A stretch of DNA of 64,000 nt from contig NC_085137.1 in assembly GCF_035046485.1 (NCBI RefSeq), forward strand, positions 19,001,346 through 19,065,345, in the 5' to 3' direction. The notes below the pieces were generated by a model that was given only the letters and a program-made list of their open reading frames with translations, was not told the origin of the DNA and did no database searches. The position numbers were made by a program, and so were the translations under genes. This DNA comes from Aedes albopictus. Lineage: Eukaryota; Arthropoda; Insecta; Diptera; Culicidae. Below, piece after piece: positions 47,570-59,455 of the stretch (positions are counted from its first letter, which is position 1; every line of letters begins with the position of its first letter).

Positions 47570-47698
47570 CCCAAGTAACATTTCGATGGCCAATTAGTCT
47601 TGTAAAGGTTTTCAGAACCGTCATAAAACCTTATACCTTTTATTTTTGTTTTAAGCACCTCTCCTCGTTCTTTTAGACTATAAAAAGTTACTTAGGAA
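47570..47698. mobile_element. Foldback MITE in satellite, copy 2
   Basis: Same element as at 45,826. Left end CCAAGTAACATTTCGATGG; the right arm has lost a few bases (GTTTTAAGCACC). Flanking monomers match those of the other copies. Confidence 0.7.
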
Positions 47699-48204
47699 TG
47701 CTTCAAGGAGCATCAAAAGAAATTCCGCTGAGAATTTCAGGAAAAATCCCAAAAATATTCTTAGAGAATCTTTGAAAAAAAAAACCTGAAAGAATCACCG
47801 AAGAATCTCTGAAAGACTTCCTGAAGAAATTTCTGAATAAGTTGCTGGAGAAATCTCTGGAAGAAGTTTCTAAAAGAAACTCTAAAGGAGTTACTGAAAA
47901 AATCTTTCCTGCAATTTCAGGAGAAATCTGTTGAAGAATTCAAGGAAAAACTCATGAAGGATTACAAGAAGAAATTCCTGTAGTACTTCCAAGATGAATC
48001 CTTTAAGAAACATCTGAAGAAATTTCTGAAGGAGCTCCTGGAAGAATCCCTCAATGAATTCCAGAAAATCCTCAATGAGCTCGAGGCAAAATACCTCTAA
48101 GAATTCCTAGAGGAATTCCTTGAGAAATCCCTGAAAGAGCTCGTAGAAACACCCCTGAAGGAGTTCCATTCCTTGAGAAATCCCTCAAGAAATTCTAGAG
48201 GAAG

Positions 48205-48340
48205 CCCAAATAACATTCTGGTGGCCAATTACTCTTGAAAGCGTTTTCAGAACCGTCAGAAAACCTTATACCTTTCATTTTTGCTTTATGATGGTTCTAA
48301 AAACCTCTCCACCTCTATTTTACTATGAAATGTTACTTGG
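48205..48340. mobile_element. Foldback MITE in satellite, copy 3
   Basis: Right end AAATGTTACTTGG and left end CCAAATAACATT are near-perfect inverted termini; AGAACCGTCAGAAAAC pairs with the GTTCT side of the loop. It starts 635 bp after copy 2, close to the higher-order period. Confidence 0.7.
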
Positions 48341-51300
48341 AAATCCTTCAAGGAGCTCCAAAAATGATTCCTCTAAGAATTTCAGGAGAAATCCCAAAAA
48401 TCGTGGAGAAATCTTTGAAGATAGTCCTGCAAGAATCATCGAAAAAAAAAGTTCCAAGAGAAATCTCTGAATGAGTTGCTGGAGAAGTCTAGTAGTTTCT
48501 GTAGGAATCGAAGGTGATACTGAAAATATCTTTCCAGCAATTACAGGAGAAATTTCTTCAGTAATTTCAGGACAAATCTCTTAAAAATTCAAGGAAAAAT
48601 CCCTGAAGGATTTCAAGAAGAAATTCCTGTAGCTCTTTCTAGATAAATCCTCGAAAAAAAACTTCTGGAGAATCACTGAAGAAGTTGCTAGAAGAATCCC
48701 TCAAGAAATTCCAGAAAAAAAAATCCTCAACGAACTACAGGCTAAATACCGATAAGAATTCCTCTAAGAATTGGGGGAATTCCGGGGGAATTCTTGGAGA
48801 AATCCTGGATAAAGAGATCCTTAAAAAATACATCAAGTGGTTCCTGGAAAAATCCCTGAAGAAATTTAATGAGAAATGGCTGATGCACTTCTTGGAGAAA
48901 TGTCTCCAGCAATTACAGAAGGAGGAATTTCAAAGATTTCCAGAAAAAACAATCCTGAAGCAATTTCTGGAGGAATTCAAGCAGAAATTCTTCCCCTGAA
49001 AATTCGTGGAGAAATCACAGAAGGAATTTCTACACTCTGGAGGAACCCATAAAAGAATGTGTGAATGAATTTCTCAAGGAGTGCCAGGGAAAAACCCACA
49101 ATGAATTCTAGGAGAAATTGCTGAAGGACTTCCTGCAGAAATCCCTGAAGAGTCCTGGAGAAATCTCTGAAGAGGTTCCTGCAGAAATCCCTGAATGAAT
49201 TCCAGAAGAAATCCATAAAGGAATTGAAGAGAAATCCTTGAAGAAATCCATAGAAGAATCCCCCCAGAATGTGCTCTGGGAAGAATCCCTGATGGAATTC
49301 CTGGAAAAAATCCTCAAGGAACTTCAAGAGGAATTCCTCAAAAAAATCCAGGAGAAATCTCTTAAGGAACTACTAGACAAATTTTCTGGACGAGTCTCTT
49401 GAGGAACTGCTGGAGAAATCCCTGATGAAATCTCTATGGGAAACCATGAAGAAATTAATGGATGAATCCCTTACGGAATTCGTGGAGAAATCAAAGAACA
49501 AATTCCTGGAGGATCTCTGAAGGAATTACTAGAGATATGGTTGAGTTTATTTCCTGAAGAACCTTCTGGAGGAATCCCTAAATAAATTTTGGAAGATGGA
49601 TTGGTAGATTTTCTTCTGGAGAAGCACTACTCTGCGGACGAGCGTTGTTTTGAGCTTGCTAACACATTTATTTATTGAACGTCCTCTATACTGCTAGAGC
49701 AACATCTGAAGGGAAAATCATCTGGCATCTCTCCTCCAGAGGAATCCCTAGAAAATTGTTTTGAAAAAAAACCTGCAGAAATACTTAGAGGAATGTCTGA
49801 ACAAATCCATGCAGGAATTCCTGAAAAAATCTCTAAAAAAATACGTACAGATATTCCTAGAGAATTTTCTGAAGAAATCCCTGCAGGAATCCCTAGAAAA
49901 TCCCTGGGGAAATCCTCCGGCAAACTTCTGGATAAATTCTGCTAGAAAATCCCTGGAAAAGCTCATAAGAAATTCCTGGATTATTCCCCGGAAATATTCC
50001 TGGAGAAATTTGTGAAATAATTTCTTCAGAAAATCCGTCCATAAATCGCAAGACAAATCCTCATAGAAATTCATGGATAAATCGCCGGGATTTCTGGAGA
50101 AATCTGTGAAGAAATTCCTAGAAAATATCTGAATAAATCCCAAAAGGAATATCTGGGGTTCCTAGGAATCCTTACGGAAATTCCGACAAGAAACCATAGA
50201 GATATCTCTGGGAGAATCTATAGAAGATTTCTCTGAGTAACTTGTAGAAAAAACCCTGGATAAATCACTGAAAGAATTCCTGGAGTTACTTATAGAAAAA
50301 AAACCCTGGTGAAATCTATGAGAGAATATGTAAATTAGGCTCTGGAAAAACCTGAATAAATTCTTAAAGGAATGTCTGAACAAGTTCATGTAGGAATTCC
50401 TGCAGAAACCTCTGAAGGAATACCTAGAGGTATCTCTAGAGAAATTTCCTTAGGCATCCCGATAGGAAATCCTAGAAAATCCCCGGAAAAAACTTTTCGG
50501 GAAACTTCTGTATATTCCCGGAAAAATCTCTGAACGAATCTTTGCTAGAAAATCTCTGGAGAAATTCCTAAGAAAATTCCTGGATTAGTTCCAATAAATC
50601 TGTGTAATAATCTCTAAAAATCCTGCATATATTGCAAAAGAAATTCCTGGATAAATTCCCGAAATAATTCCTGGAGAAAAATATTGGAAATGCCTGAAGA
50701 AATTCCCGAAAGGATTTCTAGAGAAAACTTAGGAGAAATTCCTAGAAAATATCTGAATAAATCCCATGACGAAAATCTGGAGGACTCTCTAGAGAAATTC
50801 CTAGAGGAATCCTTGCGGATATCCCGACAAGAAATCCTGGAGGAATCTCTGTAAGGATCTGCAGAAGATTTCTCTGAGTAATTCGTAGAATAATCCCTGG
50901 ATAAATCACTGATGGAATCCCTGGAGAAATCTCTTTGGAATCCCTGGTGAAATCTATGGAGGAATATGTAAATTAGGCTCTGGAAATATCCTTCAAAAAA
51001 ACCTAAAGAAATTCTTGGAGGAATGTCTGAACAAATTCATGTAGGAATTCCTGCAGAAATCTCTGAAGGAATATCTAGAGGTATCCCTAGAGAAATTTCT
51101 GAAGAAATCCCTGCAGGAATCCCTGTAAAATCCCTGGACAAAATTTTCGAAGAACTTCTGGATGAATTCCCGGTAATAATCTTGGAGAAATCTCTGAACG
51201 AATTTCTGCCAATGAATTCCTGGAGAAATTCCTAAGCAAATTTCTTAAATTATCCTCGTCAATATTCCTGGAGAAATAAACTCTGGAGGAAACTCCAGAA

Positions 51301-51796
51301 AGTTCTTGTATGGATTGCAAGAGAAATTCATGGATAGATTCTCGGAGAAATTTCTGGAAAAATTGCTTCGAAATGCCGGAAGATGTTCTCGGAGGAATAT
51401 CTGGAGAAATCTGTGAAGAAATCCTTAGAAAATACCTGTATATATCTTTAAATGAATACCTGGAGGATTCCCTAGAAAAATCCTCAGAGAAATCCTTGTG
51501 GAAATCCCTGGAGAAATTTCTGGAAGACACTTTAGAGGATTCCTCTGAGTAATTCGTAGAATAATCCCTGGATAAATCACTGAAGGAATCCCTGGAGAAA
51601 ACTATAAAGCAATCCCTAATGAAATCTATGAAGGAATATATAAAGGAGACTCTGGGAGAGTCCCTAGAGAAATCCTTAGAGGAATCCTTTCAGAAATCCA
51701 GAAAGGAATTCGTAGAAAAATGCTTGGGTAAAATCCTGAAAACCATCCTACACAAATTATTAGATGAAGCTCAGGAGAAATTCTTAAAAAATCCTT

Positions 51797-52690
51797 GAAG
51801 AAATTCTGTCTCATGACGACAGTAAAAACAGTCTACAGCGTGTCCGGATGACCACAGCCTTACTTTTGTAAGGAATGCTGTCTTATGACGACAATAAAAA
51901 CAGTTCACAGCGAGTCCGGATGACCGTACCTTTACTTTTGTAAGAAATTCTGCCTCATGGCGACAGCAAAAACAGTCTACAGCGTGTCCGGATGGTCGCA
52001 TCCTTACGTTTTTAAGAAATTCTGTCTCATGGCGACAGAAAATACAGTCCACAGCGCGTCCGGACGACCGCACCCTTACTTTTGTAAGAAACTCAGTCTC
52101 ATGGCGACAATAAAAACAGTCCACAGCGCGTCCGGATGACCGCACCCTTGCTTTTGTAAGAAATTCTGTCTCATGACGACAGTAGAAACAGTCTACAGCG
52201 CGTTTGGATGACCGCACCTTAACTTTTGTAAGAAATTCTGTCTCATGACGACAGTAGAAACAGTCCACTGCGCGTCCGGATGACCACATTCTTACTTTTG
52301 TAAGAAATTCTGTCTCATGGCGACAGTTGAAACAGTCTACAGCGAATTCTGTCTCATGGCGACAGTTGAAACAGTCTACAGCTCGTCCGGATGACCGCAC
52401 GCTTACTTTTGTAAGAAATTCTATCTCATGGCGACAGTAAAAACAGTCTAAAGTGCGTCCAGATGACCGCACCTTTACTTTTGTAAGAAAGTCTGTCTCA
52501 TGGTAAAAACAGTTCACAGCGTGTCCGGATGACCGAAGTCTTACTTTTGTGAGAAATCATGTCTCATGGCGACAGCAAAAACAGTCGATAGCGTGTCCGG
52601 ATGACCGTACTCTTACTTTTGTAAGAAATTCTGATTCATGGCGATAGTAAAAACAGCCCACAGCAGGTCCGGATGAGCGCACGACCTTCA
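51797..52690. repeat. 72-bp minisatellite, about 12 units
   Basis: The block CTGTCTCATG(A/G)CGACAGTAAAAACAG...GTCCGGATGACCGCACC...ACTTTTGTAAGAAATT repeats with a period of 72 bp (CTGTC at 51806, 51878, 51950 and 52022). One 39-bp partial duplication (near 52,318-52,356) and one 6-bp loss (near 52,500) both keep the period a multiple of three. The minus strand therefore stays open for about 248 codons (51771-52517), coding a 24-residue repeat with a CFYCRHE core. There is no ATG start (first codon GTG) and a stop lies in the next unit. Confidence 0.85.
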
Positions 52691-53880
52691 GTTCAAATTG
52701 TTTCGCCTTTTGGACATAGAAGACGCGTCGGACAACCGTCAGAATGAATTATTTCTCGAACTGCGAGATGAAAGCCAAGTCGCAAAATGGTCAAAATAAA
52801 CCGTTTCTCAGTTTGTATGATAGGAAACGCGTCAGGCAACCATCAGAATGAATCGTTTCTTGATGTTGGATGGAAGATGACTTCGCTATTTTATGGATTT
52901 TTTTTAAACAAACAGTCAGAGCCACCAACATAACCAATATGCCAAACGACTTTATACCAAACAACCCCACATCCCACCCCTTCAGCACTCATTAACTACA
53001 TTTAATTCACTATATACGCACTTTTTTTTTGCTTGCTTGCTCGCTTTTCTTTTCTCTTTTAATTCATCGCACACCTGACGACACCGACAGACAGTGCTCT
53101 GTCGTTACCGCGCACTACCTACTACGAGTACTGCAGCAGCTACAACACTTCTTCCACCTGGTTCTTCAGAATTCCCTTCACCATAATGCACTTGTTGGTG
53201 ATCATTTTCTACTTTCTATTACCACGCTTTTATTGCTTCGAATAGCTCATTTTTCCGCACTCTTTCTTCTTTCTTTTTTTCTTTCTTCTTTGGCACTACA
53301 CCTCAAACGGAAACAAGCACTTGCCGCAAATATTTTGCCGGTTTCTTCACCACTCTTCTTCTTCTTCGTCTCAAGTAAAATCGTGATTCTTGGCCAAGGT
53401 TCGCGACTTTGGAGCGCGACGTCACGTTCCGCCAACCAACAGCCAGGCAGCCGGCGATAATTAAACACAATAAATCAGCTGCCCAACCATGTACGGAGGC
53501 TTCTTCCTATGGTGTGCTGATGTCTGATGCATTCCAGCAGACTTGGCCAGTCTTCTCCGGCTCCGTTAGATACCGGCGTGCAAAAAAAACTGTGCAACTT
53601 TAAACTGTGCGGTGGTCAGTCTTACATTCTCTGGTACTAGCTGAGGAAGAGATAGAAACGAGAAGAAAAAAACCTATTTTAATTATCTATTCAGAAGTGA
53701 TTCTAAGTTGTTATGGCACGAGAGCTGAGAGTGTGTGATTCTCTGATGTCGGGAAGTGTGGTTCAATTAAAGGCGATCTAATCGCGTAGACGTGTCTCGT
53801 GGTAGCCAGGACAGAAGCAACAAGTTGAACAGCTGATGTTTCTGTCGAGATATATAATTGAAATAGGAGACAAGCTAACA
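52691..53880. other. Mostly single-copy DNA; two diverged 104-bp repeats at left
   Basis: ACGCGTCGGACAACCGTCAG (about 52,723) and ACGCGTCAGGCAACCATCAG (about 52,827) mark two old repeat units. 53,030-53,480 is less repetitive with CT-rich runs, and on the minus strand could be an upstream untranslated exon or promoter; nothing confirms it. No protein called. Confidence 0.4.
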
Positions 53881-53885
53881 AACTC

Positions 53886-53957
53886 GACCAGGAGGGATTC
53901 GAACTTACGACTTCATGTCAATAGTCCGACGCGTTAACCAACTAAGCTACAGAACCA
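53886..53957 (-). mobile_element. tRNA-like SINE head
   Basis: Minus strand: TGGTTCTGTAGCTTAGTTGG (box A) then GTTCGAATCCC (box B, about 53,893-53,903). The acceptor arms do not pair, so this is not a functional tRNA. The body probably continues to lower coordinates (to about 53,780), with the end unclear. Confidence 0.6.
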
Positions 53958-53959
53958 TT

Positions 53960-55340
53960 TACGTTTTTACGGGAAAAGAATCTACTTTGAATCAACCAAA
54001 ATCACGAAAGAAGGCACCTAGGTAAACTCACTTATAAATAATCACAATTCTTCATCCGATGTACAACCCTGAACAACTTCCAACAAACGACAATATCCTA
54101 ACAAGTACGTAAACCACGCGTTCACCCCTCGTCGTGAACGCAAACTATGTTAACCGATCGACTATTAAGGTGGGACAGAACCATCGGTTGCACAGATAAA
54201 TGCATTTTATAAGCGAGAACAACAAGTCCTCGGTACTGCACTGCTGCATGCATGCATGAATATGTCCCGAAAATTCGGACGTACCCGTATGCCATGCTGC
54301 TGCAATCAGCGTACGGATCCCGCCGATACGTATAAGCCTCCAGTCAGTAGCCGGCATTCCAGAATGGTGGTCATGCGCAGGTCCTTGTTTTGTTTGCCGA
54401 AACACATTTTGGAACGCACGAACGAACGAACGGTCCTCTGCTGTTCGTCGTCGCCGGTGATGAATAAACAGAATCAACTACTACTACTCTTCATCAAAGC
54501 GGCAGCTCCCGGCACAGTTACGCAGAACAAAACGGACAACAGACGACCGACGGACGATTGGTGGTGATGCTGCGTAGGACATGTTCAACGAGCTCATTCA
54601 TATCAACAGAGCGAAGGTGTTGTTTGTTCCTGTTTAGTAGTGCGATGGGACGGGTTTGGACAGGGAGCCGACGAATGGCAGGAATGGCATGATGAAGTTA
54701 TAGTGTCTTCGATGTCCTGATATGGGTTGATGAAGTGCATTTTTGCAACGAATGTAGTTTGACAATATTGCATGCATTGGTCGTTATGAAGCTGATAAAG
54801 TTAGAAGACTTTTCTAGTCGCTAAGTGTTAGCGTTTCACTTCTGATGAAGTGTTGAGTGTAACAAAGAAATAATGATAACGTAAACTTCCACAGCCTCTT
54901 ATAACTTACTAAATGAATAAAATATGTGGGACTTGGTTTGATCCCCAGTTCCGGCGCATGCAACTTATTGTCTGGCGAGCATTGGCGCTTAAGCATAGGC
55001 TTTTGAGCCAGGGCATGAGGCAGAAGTTCCAATGTCCAATCCCAAGAAAAAGAGCTTTAATGGAGTGACATTAGCTTTCTAAGCCACGTCACTCCCAACG
55101 TTTTTACTTCACATTTTTCATCATATATTATATGGAGCGGCTGACAAGATATCGTCGTTCTATGATTTTGTTCAATTGTGTTCTATGACGCTGCACAGTA
55201 GGACTGATCGCTTCAATACTAATAATGCATTTTATGTTTGATACCATACTAGTATTGAAAATAACAAGAAAAAGATAAAAGTAGTCGATTTTATAATTTT
55301 CCAGGATTCTTCTAAGAGATGGCCGTGTATGTGTTAACTA
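53960..55340. other. Unassigned DNA, with a possible SINE fragment
   Basis: No gene recognised. GGTTTGATCCCCAG near 54,940 is box-B-like and may mark a SINE fragment. Small open frames at 54,145-54,567 on both strands overlap and lack domains. Confidence 0.4.
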
Positions 55341-55354
55341 GACTAGACTAGGCA

Positions 55355-56310
55355 AGTCATTCTTCCCTCACAACGAGCGTAGTGGTGTAATCTACGCTTT
55401 TCATTCATATGCAGAAGGACTTGGGTTCAATACCTAAACTTTTTATCAATCTATGCACTATCTATCTTCTCCACATATACAATGCATGTAGGTATAAATA
55501 TTCGTATCGATCGCTATAACCTGAAACGGGTTTAAAAATCCATTTGCATGCCTCCTTACTTCATAGCACATTATAATCAATGTATCAATGTAATCAATGT
55601 CAAAATGGCCTGAGATTTTTAAGATATTTTGAGGTTAGGTTTTTTTTTATTCTTAATCACTTAACACAATTTACAGCTCTATTGTCCACTAGGGCACTAC
55701 GTGAGCGATTTCAATTGACAGCTGTACCTACAGTATTGTACCGAGCCTAGCTGTATTCTATTATACTTTATCGAACTGGTTGCCTTTCTGCTACTTTCAC
55801 TTTTCTACTCTACATGGTAGAATGATGAGCACAAGGATGATGGGTGGCCGTTGTTCCTTTCCAGTCCGATTGGGGGTCCATTATGAGTAGTAATTCACCG
55901 ATGTCCAGGTATCCGGGTCCGTTTGAGCCATGGGGCTCAGAAGAGGGTCAGTATCAGCCGCTCTCGGTGAAGAGCAACTGACGAAAAATTGCAAGTGCCG
56001 GGGCTGGGAATCAAACCCATGACCATCCGCATATGAAGCGAACGTGTGACCAACTACGCCACGGGCCCCGGCGAGGTTAGGTTTATCGGTTTAATGAATA
56101 ATCACAACTTCCTCCCCCATTTCCACATTGATCAGCAATCTGACGCAGCAAGCGCCATTCTCGTCTGAAAATAGATAGATCACCAACACTCGTACACTGA
56201 AAATGTTTGTTAATACAAGGCTGTCATTTAAGTGATTCCTTGTGTGAGTGTAACTGATTTGGTGAGACAGAAGTAACGTCTACGAGCGGTTAATCCAGGT
56301 GTTACCTTCT
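55355..56310 (+). repeat. SINE-like repeat family B, copy 2, split by another SINE
   Basis: Same order as 41,665-42,040: ATTCATATGCAGAAGG..TTCAATACC, then (after the insertion) GACGCAGCAAGCGCCATT and TTCCTTGTGTGAGTGTA. The start has a box-A-like GCGTAGTGGTGTAA, supporting tRNA ancestry. Interrupted by 55643-56072. Confidence 0.6.
55643..56072 (-). mobile_element. tRNA-derived SINE, 430 bp, with exact ends
   Basis: Flanked by the 12-bp repeat GAGGTTAGGTTT (55631-55642 and 56073-56084). On the minus strand the head reads GGGGCCCGTGGCGTAGTTGG (box A) with GGTTTGATTCCCAG (box B) downstream. The 3' end is an A-run (T-run on plus, 55643-55650). This is the form left by LINE-driven target-primed insertion. 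Confidence 0.88.
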
Positions 56311-56604
56311 CTTTCTTAATCCAGGTGTTACGTTCTCCACCTCTTTCAGAAGCCTTGGAGTGTGTGCTGAGTGACTGCGATGTCCTGCAGGTTGCCGATC
56401 GACGTATGCAAATAGTTCTCGTTTGGTATTGCTGGTAACGTTGATCCTACCAGAAAGTGTCCAGGGGTCTATGGCAGCAGATCCTCGGAGTCATCGGAAA
56501 TCTAGGTTCGCGTTTCGTCACAACTCGCTATGCGGTTCTGCCAAGTGAATGATTAGTGAGAAAGGAATCGTATCATCAAAGACCGGTGCAAGTGTAACGC
56601 AGAG

Positions 56605-59440
56605 ATGGATTTGAACTACCTAACATCGGAGGAGATAGACTTTCAAAAAAAAATGGAGTATAAGATTTCATGACTGCAATAGCTGCTGGACAAAGAGCAA
56701 AATGGATCATCAGCACCAAAATATTCATCACATGTGGTTTCAGACATGGACAGCATGTACCACTGCTAAACAACAATTTTGCCAATTTTTCACGCTCTAG
56801 ATGCAGCTTTTAAGCAGCACCATGAATCTCAGACTCTACAGCTACACTACCAAGTCAGGCTCTCGCTTATTACCGAAGCCACGTTTTTGGACGAAGCCAA
56901 AAAATCATTAACAAAAATATTTACAACGCTGTGCAGCAAATTGACGATTTCCTGAACGTCAAAAATACAGAACATCAGAACGACGCAAAAAAACCCAGAT
57001 GATCCTCCTAGCGATCCGGAGACAATGCAATGGATGGCACAGCTGCAATCGAGCTACGACGAGGCAGATAAGCAGCAAAAAGTGTTACAACAAGGTCAGG
57101 ACAACGCATTTTCGACTATGCAGCAGAAGCAACAACCATCTCACACACACAACAAGTGAACTCGACTCCAACAAAATCACAGCATAAACACGGTTTGTCT
57201 CAGCTATATTCGCTACATGCTTTAGTATCCAACCCTATAAGGACTACAGCAGCAGCAGCAAACAGAACAGCAAAGCTTTCAACCAAATCAGCGTTGAATG
57301 GCAGTTACAACGCTATGGAATGACAATTACAACAGTAACAGCAACAAAGCGTTGCAACAATGCAACAACAAGACTATGCTCCAAACTATATGTACGTATG
57401 GATCCATTTCGGGATATTGGGGGCTTGAAAACCAAAGAGAATCTGGAATACCTCAGGAACCTCGATGAATCGGCCTTACTCCACTGGTAGCAGTTACGTA
57501 CAGGTCCAACACACTCAGATCATCCCAGATCAACTGGTCAATTTTAATCGTTTCTCACAACCAGTGCACAAATGGCCCTTTGAATACGCCGGCGAGAGCA
57601 ACATCGCTAAGTTCGCGGTCACAAAGGGCATGAACGATCAAGCATTATTGCTTCGTTCGATCAAGCTTTTGTTGAAGGGTGATGCTCTTCAGTAGTACAC
57701 GTGGTCATACCTTGATCTTACGACTTGGGAAAACTTTACAAGAGTATCTGTCACCCAACTACTCAGAGATTGTAAAACTTTGGTAAAACTGGATCTGTAC
57801 TTGCGCTTCCACGGTTCAAACAAACTTTTCACGAACTTGTATAGAGATCTGGTAGTGGACTTTGAGTCTTTTGCTCCGATTACTGAATCTTAGAAACCGT
57901 TCATCTTAGAATCCCTTTTAAACTCAGTTTACTCAATAATCGCTTTAGCATCCCGCTCGGGTAGACTTCGAGATTTAGTATCAGTTTGCAAGGATTTTGA
58001 AGTTTCACGCTCCTATACCATACAGGGACGAGCTTCTACAGCAGCGCGAACACCAGGTCCTCGAACGGCAGTCTCTAATCGAATCGATTGCAATTCAGTC
58101 AACAACAAGAATTGCTTCTCCATGAACAGGCAACTACGTGGCACAGCACAATTCAACATGATAAAGCTGAACTGAGACAGCGAATAAGATTCGGATTTGA
58201 GGAACATCAGAGAGCGACAGACAATCCAGCAAGACATCGCTATCCGAAATGAATTGGCAATGAACATGGTCGAAGAAGTGAACGCAATACGAACAAACAC
58301 AAAACGATTGGATAGCAAGGCCAGCGGATGACGTTTTCAAGGCTCAATAAATAAGTAAGTGAAAACAACAACAGAGAGACTTGGCAACGGTGCTCGTATG
58401 CTTGCAATGTGATAACTCCGGTCACACCTACCTGAGATATTCAAGTCCAGAACGTTTCCTGCTTTGTTACAGCTGCAGAGAAAGGGTTGCACTACACGCA
58501 ATTATGATGTCGACAATGTTGTCGACGTCCCTTTGTTCCACAACATTCCCGCCTTCAAGAAGGCGGACTCTACAATCATAAATGCAAGCAACTATGACAA
58601 CCGGCCATAATGTTTCAATTTCCGTACTAGGACGTGTACTGCGAAGACTCCTAGATAGTGATGCAACTGCAGTCTTATTGGAGGGGCACTCTCTAAGATT
58701 TCCGAGAAGTCGATTTACGCAAATTTCCAGTTATAGGAGAAGTAAAAACAGCAGACAATTCATTGCATTCAGATTCGTTCTACTCACACGTGTCGATCGC
58801 ATACAACAAAAAGAACCTTACTTTGCCGATGCTTTTCATCGAATCTTTGACCGCCCATACTGATAATGGGAATGGATTTCTGGGATAAGTTTGGGATAAA
58901 ACCGGTCATCTGCGGAATCACGGTTAGCTTGAGTTCAAAAGAATATATAGCAGGTGAAAACTTTAGCGAACCGTCAACAAGAGGAGTTGCAGACGACAAT
59001 CCAGGGTTTTCCAACATCAGGGAGCCATGATCAGCTAGGCAGAACGAACTTTACCACCACAAAATCGAAACCGGTGATGCTGCTCTGTTCAAGCAAAAGT
59101 ACTAGTTTGCTCTAGAAGATCTGAACAAAGAAATTATGCTTGGATGCTAAAAAGTTTGATTCTGTAGGTACTAGTCCAGGAAGCGTACCCCATTCCACAA
59201 ATCGCTTCGATAATCAATAACCTAAACGGATTAAGGTTCCTCTATCTTCGATCGATCATGAATCAGCATTTTGGCAGATACCCTTAGAAGAGGAGTCGAA
59301 GTAAAATATGGCATTCAGAATTCCGCAACGTGGTCACTACCAATTTATAGTTGTCCTTTTGGGATTCTCGACGGCCAGTCAGGCTTTCAGTTCAACCTAA
59401 AGTATTCGTATATCTGGACGATCTGGTAGTGACAACCGAA
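56605..59440 (+). mobile_element. Ty3/gypsy-type LTR retrotransposon, decayed internal part
   Basis: Plus-strand fragments in the order gag, zinc knuckle, protease, RT. A start at 56605 opens a MDLNYLTSEEID-like gag N-terminus. A gag core lies at 57,465-57,850. CxxC-type knuckles lie at about 58,400-58,480, with Cys or His replaced in both. A protease end motif (GMDFW) is near 58,870. RT motifs lie at 59,190-59,440, with YLDD at 59411-59422. Many stops, frameshifts and deletions separate these, so nothing is functional. No LTR pair, RNase H, integrase or envelope was recognised. Confidence 0.7.
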
Positions 59441-59455
59441 TCCTGCTTTTTACCT

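Larger units (their letters stand above)
44710..51796. repeat. 12-bp satellite, block 6 (7 kb)
   Basis: GAGGAATTCCTG-type monomers throughout, with AAGGAATTCCTG common. Higher-order structure is visible: an AAGATGAACTTCCT..TCCTTGAATGAACTCCA marker near 45,418, 46,466 and 47,089, and a GAGTAATTCGTAGAATAATC marker near 50,235, 50,876 and 51,547. Three copies of one MITE ride along at 45.8, 47.6 and 48.2 kb. An interruption at about 49,640-49,720 is not satellite. Open frames up to about 150 codons here are artefacts. Confidence 0.88.

Noticed and set aside
51797..52690. CRISPR-like array (regular repeats)
   Set aside because: Units are directly joined with no unique spacers, and the host is a eukaryote; it is a 72-bp minisatellite.
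53029..53460. 143-codon open frame on plus
   Set aside because: CT-rich translation (Leu/Phe/Ser/His), no domain; may be regulatory or UTR sequence, but not coding.
53886..53957. Functional tRNA gene
   Set aside because: Box A and B are present but the acceptor stem does not pair; SINE head is the better reading. The same applies to 61554-61631 and 56000-56072.
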